DNA of 11,029 nt from positions 1-11,029 of the forward strand of contig CALAUL010000094.1 of NCBI GenBank assembly GCA_937892255.1, given 5' to 3'. The position numbers were made by a program, and so were the translations under genes. The notes beneath the pieces were generated by a model. It saw only the letters and a list, made by a program, of their open reading frames with translations, did not search any database and was not told the origin of the DNA. Origin of the DNA: an uncultured Bacteroidales bacterium. GTDB taxonomy: Bacteria; Bacteroidota; Bacteroidia; Bacteroidales; Marinilabiliaceae. Shown piece after piece: positions 1 through 5,723 of this stretch (positions within the stretch are counted from its first letter, which is position 1; the number at the start of each line of letters is the position of its first letter).

Positions 1-207
1 TCTCCTATCGACGTCAAACTCTCGGGGAGGGTTATGCTTGTAAGTGCGTCACAATCATTGAAAGCATAATCTCCTATCGACGTCAAACCCTCGGGGAGGG
101 TTATGCTTGTGAGAGCGTAACAATAAGCGAAAGCATAATCTCCTATCGACGTCAAACCCTTAGGAATGGTTATGCTTGTAAGTGCGTCACAATCATAGAA
201 AGCAGAC
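1..207 (-). repeat. 69-bp tandem coding repeats (23-aa LRR units)
   Basis: The segment beginning TCTCCTATCG recurs at 1, 70, 139 and 208, an exact 69-bp period equal to 23 codons. Three full units and the start of a fourth are visible. Units 1 and 2 are nearly identical in DNA. Differences cluster in the codons for the variable positions before and after the repeat cysteine (N-D-C-D, A-Y-C-Y, Y-D-C-D). The identity exceeds what the protein consensus alone requires, which suggests recent duplication or gene conversion. The array continues past the left edge. Confidence 0.95.
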
Positions 208-455
208 TCTCCTATCGACGTCACGCTATACTCCACTCCCTCGTACGTCACCGTTGACGGTATGACCACCTCTCCGGTGTACTCGCCGTTGTAAGAGTAG
301 TAATTGCTGCCTTTATACGTCACACTCGCAGTCTTGGCACTGCTGTCAAAGTCGTACCAAATCTCTACTCCTTCGGCGTTTTTGACGCTCGTGTTCGATG
401 CCATGGCACTCAGGCTCATGCACATCAACACTAAAAAACTTAGTAAATGTTTCAT
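1..455 (-). CDS. BspA-like leucine-rich-repeat surface protein, N-terminal part (cut by window edge)
   Basis: The reading frame opens at 455 and runs without a stop off the left edge, giving 151 visible residues. Residues 1-19 are a Sec signal peptide: Met-Lys-His, then a Leu/Met-rich core ending in Ala-Met-Ala. Residues ~25-78 form a non-repeat beta-rich region with the V-V-I-P and Y-S-V-T-S-I-G phrases typical of Bacteroidales BspA proteins. From ~78 on there are 23-residue LRR_5 repeats of the form L-T-S-I-G-x-x-A-F-x-x-C-x-A-L-T-S-I-T-x-P-x-x. BspA-family proteins are secreted or surface-exposed and several bind host proteins or other bacteria; the ligand here is unknown. How the protein is anchored cannot be told because the C-terminus lies outside the window. 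The start is chosen because it begins the signal peptide. Family assignment is firm, function is not. Confidence 0.9.
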   Translation of the reverse strand, partial: MKHLLSFLVLMCMSLSAMASNTSVKNAEGVEIWYDFDSSAKTASVTYKGSNYYSYNGEYTGEVVIPSTVTYEGVEYSVTSIGESAFYDCDALTSITIPKGLTSIGDYAFAYCYALTSITLPEGLTSIGDYAFNDCDALTSITLPESLTSIG

Positions 456-478
456 AAATAAATTAATTAAATTAAAGT

Positions 479-511
479 GTTTGTATCCCGGAGAACAAAC
501 ATTGTCTGTTC
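479..511 (-). promoter_or_regulatory. Dyad and competing hairpin in the LRR gene leader
   Basis: At 493-511 the sequence GAACAAACATTGTCTGTTC is a 9-bp inverted repeat with one mismatch around a single central base, which looks like a protein-binding operator. Its left arm overlaps a second inverted repeat, TGTTTGT (479-485) with ACAAACA (495-501) around a 9-nt loop, so only one can form at a time. Both sit 24-56 bp upstream of the LRR start codon, inside the predicted leader. Their role is inferred from position only. Confidence 0.4.
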
Positions 512-569
512 CCTAAGGTATTATTATTAATGTAAAATGTTTTTAAATATCCGACTTCTGCCCTCTCTC

Positions 570-683
570 CTAAAAGGTAGTAAGGGGGGGGGTAAGATGC
601 TGCATATCAACAACTTCTAAGAATTTGTCTTTCCTTATATAACTATCAAGATTCATCTCTGTTCTACTTATCATGTTTTTCAT
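570..683 (-). CDS. Possible 37-residue leader ORF containing a 9-C tract
   Basis: An ATG at 683 opens a 37-residue frame ending in TAG at 570-572. The peptide starts Met-Lys-Asn-Met-Ile-Ser-Arg and ends L-T-P-P-L-T-T-F; I do not recognise it. The ATG lies only 7 nt downstream of a good -7 box (691-698), the same near-leaderless arrangement seen at queD and the polyprenyl synthase. Codons 31-34 contain nine consecutive C residues (584-592). One C fewer would give a 51-residue product ending at 527. One C more would give a 70-residue product ending at 472, 16 bp before the LRR start. It could be a regulatory leader ORF, a gene remnant or chance: at 37 codons length alone does not prove coding. 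Confidence 0.3.
   Translation of the reverse strand: MKNMISRTEMNLDSYIRKDKFLEVVDMQHLTPPLTTF
584..592. repeat. 9-bp G/C homopolymer tract
   Basis: Nine consecutive G on the plus strand (C on the minus strand) stand out in otherwise AT-rich non-coding DNA. The tract sits about 130 bp upstream of the surface LRR gene and inside its predicted leader and small ORF. Such tracts are prone to slippage. Next to it, CCCTCTCTCC (561-570) and the GG...AAGGG on the right form an imperfect GC-rich hairpin reminiscent of a degenerate REP-like palindrome. Confidence 0.8.
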
Positions 684-690
684 ATCGTGG

Positions 691-723
691 CAAAAGTAGT
701 TATATTTTTCATATATAGACAAA
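691..723 (-). promoter_or_regulatory. Predicted Bacteroidetes promoter for the small ORF and LRR gene
   Basis: On the minus strand, TACTTTTG (691-698) matches the -7 consensus TAnnTTTG, and TTTG (720-723) lies 21 bp upstream as the -33 element. Transcription would start near 686 and read leftward. No other TAnnTTTG match occurs on the minus strand between 456 and 690, so this is the best candidate for the LRR gene and implies a leader of about 230 nt. Confidence 0.55.
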
Positions 724-899
724 AGATTTTCATAAAAGATACTTTTCGATTCCCACGCTCGTTTTATTTGGCAAAGTTTTCTAATCTGATCCCAATGTCA
801 CTTTCTTCCCATATACATTACACTCATCACCTCACCTTCATAACCCAATATTCTCCCTACCAAAGCCCTTTCAAGTTTCTGCCAAAGCCTTGAATAGCA
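699..899. other. Non-coding gap downstream of queD
   Basis: No convincing gene or terminator is seen between the queD stop and the promoter at 691-723. Two imperfect copies of CTRCCAAAGCC-like sequence lie at 857-870 and 879-891, 22 bp apart, directly after the queD stop. The short plus-strand frame here has no recognisable domain or promoter. Confidence 0.5.
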
Positions 900-1340
900 T
901 CACATATTGTCCGAAGCATACCATTCGGCATACGACGTAGCTGTCTCGTAAAGTTTGACACTAAATAGGCTCACATTTTCGGGAAGATATGCCCTTATGA
1001 TATCGGCGAAATGTCCAACCATATTTTCGCACGTAGGTTGGAAGCTGACTTTGAATATACGTTCCGACAACCCGTCAAACCTATTGGTATTACGTTCGTT
1101 CTTATGCACAAGCAGAGCATGATCGAGCTTATCGACTATCTCTCTGCGCACTATGGCTTTCAACACCGAGAAGTCCATCACCATGCCGAATTTGGGAGAC
1201 GCAGGGTCTTGCTCCGGTTCTCCGATGATAGTCACAAAAAGCCTATACGAATGGCCATGAATATTGCGGCACAGACCGTCGTAGTTCTCCAACAAGTGTG
1301 CCATTTCAAAGTTAAACTCTTTTGTAATTCTTACTTTCAT
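900..1340 (-). CDS. queD: 6-carboxytetrahydropterin synthase (QueD family)
   Basis: The 146-residue protein belongs to the PTPS/QueD family, which converts 7,8-dihydroneopterin triphosphate to 6-carboxytetrahydropterin, an early step toward the queuosine and archaeosine precursor preQ0. The zinc ligands are visible as His15 (F-E-M-A-H) and His28/His30 (N-I-H-G-H). Cys24 is the likely catalytic cysteine, with Asp73-His74 in L-D-H-A-L-L. P-T-C-E-N (102-106) and Glu132 (Y-E-T) are the conserved C-terminal substrate-binding features. Length is normal for the family. The start at 1340 gives the standard N-terminus (strand leading into F-E-M-A-H); a later Met would remove the first zinc ligand region. 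No other queuosine gene lies in the window. A pterin branch other than queuosine cannot be excluded from sequence alone. Confidence 0.9.
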   Translation of the reverse strand: MKVRITKEFNFEMAHLLENYDGLCRNIHGHSYRLFVTIIGEPEQDPASPKFGMVMDFSVLKAIVRREIVDKLDHALLVHKNERNTNRFDGLSERIFKVSFQPTCENMVGHFADIIRAYLPENVSLFSVKLYETATSYAEWYASDNM

Positions 1341-1344
1341 ACGA

Positions 1345-1352
1345 CAAAGATA
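1345..1352 (-). promoter_or_regulatory. -7 box of queD (leaderless start)
   Basis: On the minus strand this is TATCTTTG, a perfect TAnnTTTG. Only 4 nt separate it from the queD ATG at 1340, so transcription would begin at or next to the A of the start codon. No clear -33 TTG is seen at the expected distance. Confidence 0.6.
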
Positions 1353-1373
1353 AGCATATTTCTACATATTTGC

Positions 1374-1381
1374 TATCTTTG
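1374..1381 (+). promoter_or_regulatory. -7 box of the polyprenyl synthase gene (near-leaderless)
   Basis: TATCTTTG is a perfect TAnnTTTG and mirrors the queD box 21 bp away. Eight nt separate it from the ATG at 1390, which leaves a leader of roughly 0-5 nt. No good -33 TTTG is visible at 19-21 bp upstream. Confidence 0.6.
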
Positions 1382-1389
1382 CGCTCGGT

Positions 1390-2367
1390 ATGTCGTACAA
1401 CGCAACAGAAATAAAACAGCCTATTACAGATGAAATGGCAGCTTTTGAGCCTTATTTTAAAAACGCTCTCAAGGCTCCGTATCGTCTGCTCTCCCTTGTC
1501 ACCAACTATATCCTGCGTCGTAAGGGTAAGCAGATGCGTCCTATGCTCGTCTTCCTCTCTGCCAAGGCGGCCGGCACTATTGGCGATTCGACATACGCGG
1601 CGGCTACTCTTATCGAGTTGCTCCACACAGCCACATTGGTACACGACGACGTAGTAGATGAGACATACCAGCGCAGAGGACAATGGTCTGTAAATGCTAT
1701 ATGGAATTCCAAAGTATCTATCCTCGTGGGAGACTTCTTCCTTGCAAGAGGTCTGAACATAGCTCTCGAAGGCAATCATTACGACGTGTTGCGCATTGTC
1801 TCCGATGCCGTGAGTGAGATAAGCGAGGGAGAACTTATCCAGATAGAACACGCACGCAAACTTGACATTACCGAAGAGTCATATTTTGAAGTCATTCGTA
1901 AAAAAACAGCCACCTTGATAGCCGCTTGCACAAAAGCAGGAGCATTCTCTTCCGGAGCTCCGACAGAGGTTGTAGAGGCTCTATACAACTACGGCATCAA
2001 TCTGGGTATAGCTTTTCAGATACGTGATGACATCTTCGATTATGAAAAGTCGTCGCTTCTGGGCAAACCCTCCGGCAACGACATCAAAGAACGCAAACTC
2101 ACTCTTCCCGTCATCTTCGCTCTTGCCAACGCTCCAGCCGAAGAAGCCAAAAATATGCGAAGCATGATACGACGCCATTACAAGAAAGACAAGACAGCAA
2201 AAGCGGTCACCGACTTCGTAGTGCGTCATGGCGGAATAGACTATTCGATAGCAAAGATGAACGAATACAGCACGCTTGCCAAAAACGCTCTCGACATACT
2301 ACCCGACAGTGACGCTAAAAAATCCCTAATAGCTCTTGTCGATTATAACATTCAACGCAAGAAATAA
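1390..2367 (+). CDS. ispB: Long-chain trans-polyprenyl diphosphate synthase
   Basis: The 325-residue protein is a class I trans-isoprenyl diphosphate synthase. It condenses isopentenyl diphosphate onto an allylic primer, most likely to make the menaquinone side chain. Visible motifs are G-K-x-x-R-P (46-51), the first Asp-rich motif D86-D87-V-V-D90, K-T (172-173) and the second Asp-rich motif D213-D214-I-F-D217, which bind the Mg-diphosphates. The residue five before the first Asp-rich motif is Ala81 rather than an aromatic one, as in octaprenyl synthases, so a long product is expected. Length is normal. The start at 1390 keeps the I-K-Q-P-I segment common at the N-terminus of Bacteroidales homologues. 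The gene stands alone, divergent from queD. The exact chain length, and so the symbol, is inferred. Confidence 0.85.
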   Translation: MSYNATEIKQPITDEMAAFEPYFKNALKAPYRLLSLVTNYILRRKGKQMRPMLVFLSAKAAGTIGDSTYAAATLIELLHTATLVHDDVVDETYQRRGQWSVNAIWNSKVSILVGDFFLARGLNIALEGNHYDVLRIVSDAVSEISEGELIQIEHARKLDITEESYFEVIRKKTATLIAACTKAGAFSSGAPTEVVEALYNYGINLGIAFQIRDDIFDYEKSSLLGKPSGNDIKERKLTLPVIFALANAPAEEAKNMRSMIRRHYKKDKTAKAVTDFVVRHGGIDYSIAKMNEYSTLAKNALDILPDSDAKKSLIALVDYNIQRKK

Positions 2368-2406
2368 TACTCCCAGCGTCTCCCTCTCATATACGACTCT
2401 TTTTAG

Positions 2407-2579
2407 GTCGAACTTCGCATTGTACACTTCAAGCCATGTTCACCGTATCTTCACCGTAGGTACACCATAGGTACACCGTAGGTACACCGTAACTTCACCG
2501 TAGGTACACCGTAGGTACACCGTAGCTTTAATGTGCCTAAACAATGCGTTCGACTATTTGCTCCATTTCTCGAACGCAT
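2407..2579. repeat. Complementary arms flanking the 11-bp array
   Basis: The left arm GTCGAACTTCGCATTGT (2407-2423) is, apart from a 3-nt insertion, the reverse complement of ACAATGCGTTCGAC (2541-2554). A third segment, CGAACGCAT (2571-2579), is an exact 9-bp reverse complement of 2544-2552. The middle arm can therefore pair with either neighbour: with the left arm it encloses the whole tandem array, with the right arm it forms a hairpin with an 18-nt loop. No T-tract follows on either strand, so it is not an ordinary terminator. Confidence 0.7.
2440..2527. repeat. Eight-copy 11-bp tandem repeat
   Basis: Eight consecutive 11-bp units follow the consensus ACACCGTAGGT, with 0-3 changes each (for example TCACCGTATCT and ACACCATAGGT). 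The period is exact over 88 bp and is close to one DNA helical turn. Since 11 is not a multiple of 3 and no gene spans it, it is non-coding. There are no unique spacers, so it is not CRISPR. Confidence 0.95.
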
Positions 2580-2831
2580 AACGAAGGAAAAGCTAAGTTA
2601 CAACGAAGGAAAAGCGAAGAAACAACCAAATACGTTCTTGACAACACCTCAAACAACATCAGACATATTTGAGCAAGCCACCAAACATCACCATGAACAC
2701 GCCATAGTCTAAACCGAAAGTCTCTTCTCCATGACGATGAAATAATTGTGCTATAATCTCTAACAGCCACTAAAACATGTTAATAATTCTGTAAAACAGC
2801 CACTTTGTTCATCATCGTATTCAAAACTTAT

Positions 2832-2839
2832 TATCTTTG
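2832..2839 (+). promoter_or_regulatory. -7 box of the nitroreductase-recG operon
   Basis: TATCTTTG is a perfect TAnnTTTG located 22 nt before the chosen ATG at 2862. A TTTG at 2804-2807 is 24 bp upstream, slightly far for a -33 element. Because the box lies inside the longer open frame that starts at 2805, it supports 2862 as the real start. Confidence 0.6.
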
Positions 2840-2861
2840 TGAGACAAAAAATACCAAAATC

Positions 2862-3491
2862 ATGACTAAAACACACTCTTCTATTGCGCTTCCGCTTATG
2901 ATTATGCTCTTTGGCGCATGTAGTAATGAAAAAGAAGTTACCGGCAACGAGACAACGATGTACATAAAATCGCGTTGCGATATCCGTATGTTTGAAGAAA
3001 CCCCTGTGCCACGAGAAGAGATGGAATATATCATATCGTGCGGGCTTACAGCACCTAACTATATGAATACACAGCCGTGGGAAATTCGTGTCGTAGACAA
3101 TCCCGACCTTCTTGCACAAATGAGCGAATGTATGTTGTCAGATTTTGACTCTATACGCATCAGACAGATAAAATCCAGACCGACATACAGGAACATATTC
3201 AAAAATGCTCCTACCGTAGCTTTCATAGGATATAAAGACACAGGATATGGCGAGATAGACTGTGGAATGTTAGGAGCCAACATGATAATAGCGGCACAGT
3301 CTATGGGTTACGGTTCATGCGTATTGGGCAGTCCGGTGCGTTTCTTAAAGAGCGAAAGAGGACAAGAGTACTTCAAACGATTGTCATTCTCGCCCGGATA
3401 CAAATTGCTCTATGCCATAGCCTTCGGAACACCCAAAGCGTATCCCGAGATACGACCGGTAGAAGAAAACAAATACATGTATATAGAGTAG
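2862..3491 (+). CDS. Nitroreductase-family lipoprotein
   Basis: The 209-residue product begins with a lipoprotein signal (residues 1-19, hydrophobic I-A-L-P-L-M-I-M-L-F-G-A) and a lipid-attachment Cys20 followed by S-N-E-K-E, so it should be membrane-anchored outside the cytoplasm. The rest is a nitroreductase-like FMN fold: R-C-D-I-R-M-F (38-44), A-P-N-Y-M-N-T-Q-P-W (64-73) and D-C-G-M-L-G-A-N-M-I-I-A-A-Q-S-M-G-Y-G-S (133-152). Family members are NAD(P)H- or otherwise reduced-flavin-dependent reductases; the substrate here is unknown. The start at 2862 places the signal peptide at the N-terminus and lies after the promoter; the upstream in-frame ATG at 2805 would precede the promoter. recG follows after 14 bp, so the two are probably co-transcribed, although no functional link is known to me. 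Confidence 0.8.
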   Translation: MTKTHSSIALPLMIMLFGACSNEKEVTGNETTMYIKSRCDIRMFEETPVPREEMEYIISCGLTAPNYMNTQPWEIRVVDNPDLLAQMSECMLSDFDSIRIRQIKSRPTYRNIFKNAPTVAFIGYKDTGYGEIDCGMLGANMIIAAQSMGYGSCVLGSPVRFLKSERGQEYFKRLSFSPGYKLLYAIAFGTPKAYPEIRPVEENKYMYIE

Positions 3492-3505
3492 CCCCGATTT
3501 GCTCA

Positions 3506-5599
3506 ATGATACCTTTGCACGAAAGAGATGTAAAGTATTTGTCCGGTGTCGGCCCACATAGAGCCGACGTTATGGCTAAGGACATTGACGTTCGTAGCTG
3601 TGAAGACCTTTTGTGCTATTACCCATACAAATATATTGATAGGAGCCAAATATACGCCATCAGAGAACTTCACTCGGATATGCCCTACGTGCAAGTTCGC
3701 GGAAAATTCATATCTCTCAAAGTCGCAGGAGTCGGGCGCAACCAGCGACTGACGGCAGAATTTAGCGACAATACGGGACTTATCGACGTAGTGTGGTTTA
3801 AAGGCTTGCAGTATATACGCGACACCATCAAACCAGATGAGGAGTATGTTCTTTTCGGCAAACCGACAGTCTTCAACGGACGCATAAACATAGCTCATCC
3901 GGAGATGGAATTAGCATCAAAAGCCAACAGCTCGGTGGGTACGCTACAGCCGTATTACAACACCTCCGAGAAGATGAAAAATGCAGGTCTGAACTCCAAA
4001 GCTCTTCAAAAGATAATAGGCAAACTATTGACCGATACAACACAAATAGAAGAGACATTGCCGGAATACCTCACACGCAAGTATCACCTCATGCCGCGCG
4101 ACCTTGCCATACGTGTCATTCACGAACCGGCAAACAGCCAAGTACTTGAACAGGCACGTTTTCGCATGAAGTTCGAAGAACTGTTTTACGTACAACTCAA
4201 CATACTGCGTTCGCGCAACTTCTCACGTTCTCAGGTCCCGGGATTTATCTTTGCTCGCGTGGGAGACAACTTTAATACATTCTACAAACAATATATCCCT
4301 TTTGAACCCACCAACGCACAGAAGAGAGTTGTCAAAGAGATACGAACAGATATGTGTTCGGGCAGACAGATGAACCGACTGCTACAGGGCGATGTTGGCT
4401 CGGGAAAAACATTGGTAGCACTCATGTCGATGTTGCTCGCCATTGACAACGGCTATCAAGCATGCATAATGGCACCTACGGAGATACTCGCCACGCAACA
4501 TTATGAGAGTATCACCAAAATGCTCGGAGGAATGCCTCTGCGTGTGGAACTCCTCACAGGCTCCACAAAGAAACGACAACGCGACATCATACTCTCTGAC
4601 CTCGCAAAAGGCGAAGTGCATATCTTAGTAGGGACACACGCACTCATAGAGGATACAGTAGTTTTTAAAAATATCGGACTTGCCGTCATCGACGAACAAC
4701 ATCGTTTCGGAGTGGCACAGAGAGCCAAATTATGGAATAAAAACACGACACCTCCGCACGTCCTCGTCATGACAGCAACACCAATACCGCGTACACTTGC
4801 CATGACGATATACGGAGACCTCGATGTGTCTGTCATCGATGAATTGCCACCCGGACGCAAACCCATTCTCACCGAGCACTATTTCCATAATAGCCGCAAT
4901 TCTCTCAACAGATTTCTGCGAAACGAGATTGACAAAGGACGACAAATATATGTCGTCTATCCTCTTATTGAAGAGTCGGAACGTATGGATTATAAAAATC
5001 TGCAGGAGGGTTTTGAGTATATGAAAAGTGCATTTCCCGAATGCAAAGTCTGCATGGTGCACGGCAAATTGAAGCCCACAGAGAAAGACGAAGCAATGCA
5101 ACAATTTGTAGACGGAGAAGCACATATAATGGTTGCAACGACAGTGATAGAAGTCGGCGTAAATGTACCAAATGCGTCGGTAATGGTCATTGAGAGTGCC
5201 GAACGCTTCGGACTTTCGCAGTTGCACCAACTACGAGGACGAGTAGGCCGAGGAGCCGAACAAAGCTACTGCATACTCATGACAAGTCACAAGCTCGGCG
5301 ATGAAACGACAAAACGCATGGAAGTGATGGTACGCACCACAGACGGATTTGAAATATCGGAAGCCGACCTCAGACTGCGCGGCCCGGGTTCCATGGAGGG
5401 CACGCAACAGAGCGGATTGCCCTTTGCTCTTAAAATAGCCAATCTGGCAAAAGACTCAAAACTGGTGCAATATACACGAGATGTAGCAGAAGAGATATTG
5501 CACAACGATGCCCTATTGCAGTCAGCCGACAATGCCGTAATGGTACAACAACTTATCCGCCTGACACGACAACAAGCCAATTGGAGCCTTATCAGCTGA
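3506..5599 (+). CDS. recG: ATP-dependent DNA helicase RecG
   Basis: This 697-residue superfamily 2 helicase remodels stalled replication forks and branch-migrates Holliday junctions in the cytoplasm. The N-terminal wedge/OB domain (~1-230) begins with the R-D-V-K-Y-L-S-G-V-G-P phrase common to RecG. The motor has Walker A G-D-V-G-S-G-K-T (295-302), D-E-Q-H (396-399), T-A-T-P (423-426) and G-R-V-G-R-G (578-583). The TRG-type segment follows, with D-L-R-L-R-G-P-G-S in the C-terminal part. Length matches the family. The start at 3506 is preferred because the frame open further upstream overlaps the lipoprotein gene and adds ~63 residues unlike RecG. The gene ends in a perfect 14-bp palindrome that includes its TGA stop. 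Confidence 0.97.
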   Translation: MIPLHERDVKYLSGVGPHRADVMAKDIDVRSCEDLLCYYPYKYIDRSQIYAIRELHSDMPYVQVRGKFISLKVAGVGRNQRLTAEFSDNTGLIDVVWFKGLQYIRDTIKPDEEYVLFGKPTVFNGRINIAHPEMELASKANSSVGTLQPYYNTSEKMKNAGLNSKALQKIIGKLLTDTTQIEETLPEYLTRKYHLMPRDLAIRVIHEPANSQVLEQARFRMKFEELFYVQLNILRSRNFSRSQVPGFIFARVGDNFNTFYKQYIPFEPTNAQKRVVKEIRTDMCSGRQMNRLLQGDVGSGKTLVALMSMLLAIDNGYQACIMAPTEILATQHYESITKMLGGMPLRVELLTGSTKKRQRDIILSDLAKGEVHILVGTHALIEDTVVFKNIGLAVIDEQHRFGVAQRAKLWNKNTTPPHVLVMTATPIPRTLAMTIYGDLDVSVIDELPPGRKPILTEHYFHNSRNSLNRFLRNEIDKGRQIYVVYPLIEESERMDYKNLQEGFEYMKSAFPECKVCMVHGKLKPTEKDEAMQQFVDGEAHIMVATTVIEVGVNVPNASVMVIESAERFGLSQLHQLRGRVGRGAEQSYCILMTSHKLGDETTKRMEVMVRTTDGFEISEADLRLRGPGSMEGTQQSGLPFALKIANLAKDSKLVQYTRDVAEEILHNDALLQSADNAVMVQQLIRLTRQQANWSLIS

Positions 5600-5602
5600 T
5601 AA
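5589..5602. other. 14-bp perfect palindrome at the recG stop
   Basis: TTATCAGCTGATAA reads the same on both strands and spans the last codons and stop of recG. It has no loop and no T-tract beyond AT-rich sequence, so it is not a standard terminator. A dimeric DNA-binding protein site is possible, as is chance. Confidence 0.35.
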
Positions 5603-5661
5603 AACAGAGCAGAAAAAAACTTAATGAGAACTATATGATACATTTACCCACGAAACAATAA

Positions 5662-5691
5662 TTGTAAATACATACAAGTTTCTTATTTTTG
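5662..5691 (+). promoter_or_regulatory. Promoter of the frr-dusB operon
   Basis: TTG (5662-5664) and TATTTTTG (5684-5691) are spaced by 19 bp, a good match to the Bacteroidetes -33/-7 arrangement. The start of frr is 32 nt past the box. The bases after the box (GCGCTCAG) nearly repeat those after the polyprenyl synthase box (GCGCTCGG). Confidence 0.7.
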
Positions 5692-5723
5692 CGCTCAGAA
5701 TAATAATTATCAAATATAACGAT

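Larger units (their letters stand above)
2368..2861. other. 494-bp intergenic region without a convincing gene
   Basis: This region separates the polyprenyl synthase from the nitroreductase-like lipoprotein gene. It contains the 11-bp tandem array with flanking complementary arms (2407-2579), a 14-bp direct repeat (2580-2593 and 2602-2615) and, at its right end, the promoter of the next gene. Between about 2616 and 2800 I see nothing recognisable. The only sizeable frame, on the minus strand, lacks domain similarity and a promoter. No typical stem plus T-tract terminator is seen after the synthase. Confidence 0.6.

Noticed and set aside
1..230. Repeated blocks that could suggest a CRISPR array
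   Set aside because: The 69-bp units are in frame, translate to LRR repeats and have no unique spacers.
304..516. Plus-strand 70-codon frame
   Set aside because: It is antisense to the signal peptide and N-terminal domain of the LRR gene, which has clear family features, and continues only into the AT-rich leader.
687..893. Plus-strand 68-codon frame
   Set aside because: It shows no domain or signal, has no promoter, and covers the predicted minus-strand promoter region.
1312..1851. Minus-strand 179-codon frame
   Set aside because: It is antisense to the polyprenyl synthase and overlaps the queD start; its translation has no recognisable domain.
2440..2527. 11-bp tandem array as CRISPR or as coding repeat
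   Set aside because: There are no spacers, the units are too short, the period is not a multiple of three, and no promoter-supported frame crosses it.
2544..2579. Hairpin read as the terminator of the polyprenyl synthase gene
   Set aside because: It lies nearly 180 bp past the stop, has an 18-nt loop and lacks a T-tract on either strand.
2537..2770. Minus-strand 77-codon frame in the intergenic region
   Set aside because: It includes the direct repeat and one complementary arm, has no promoter box in front of it, and its translation shows no domain or signal peptide.
2805..2861. Longer start for the nitroreductase lipoprotein
   Set aside because: The upstream ATG precedes the TATCTTTG promoter box and would bury the lipoprotein signal peptide 19 residues inside the protein.
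3317..3505. Longer start for recG
   Set aside because: This extension overlaps the preceding gene out of frame and adds 63 residues unlike RecG; the family N-terminus begins at 3506.
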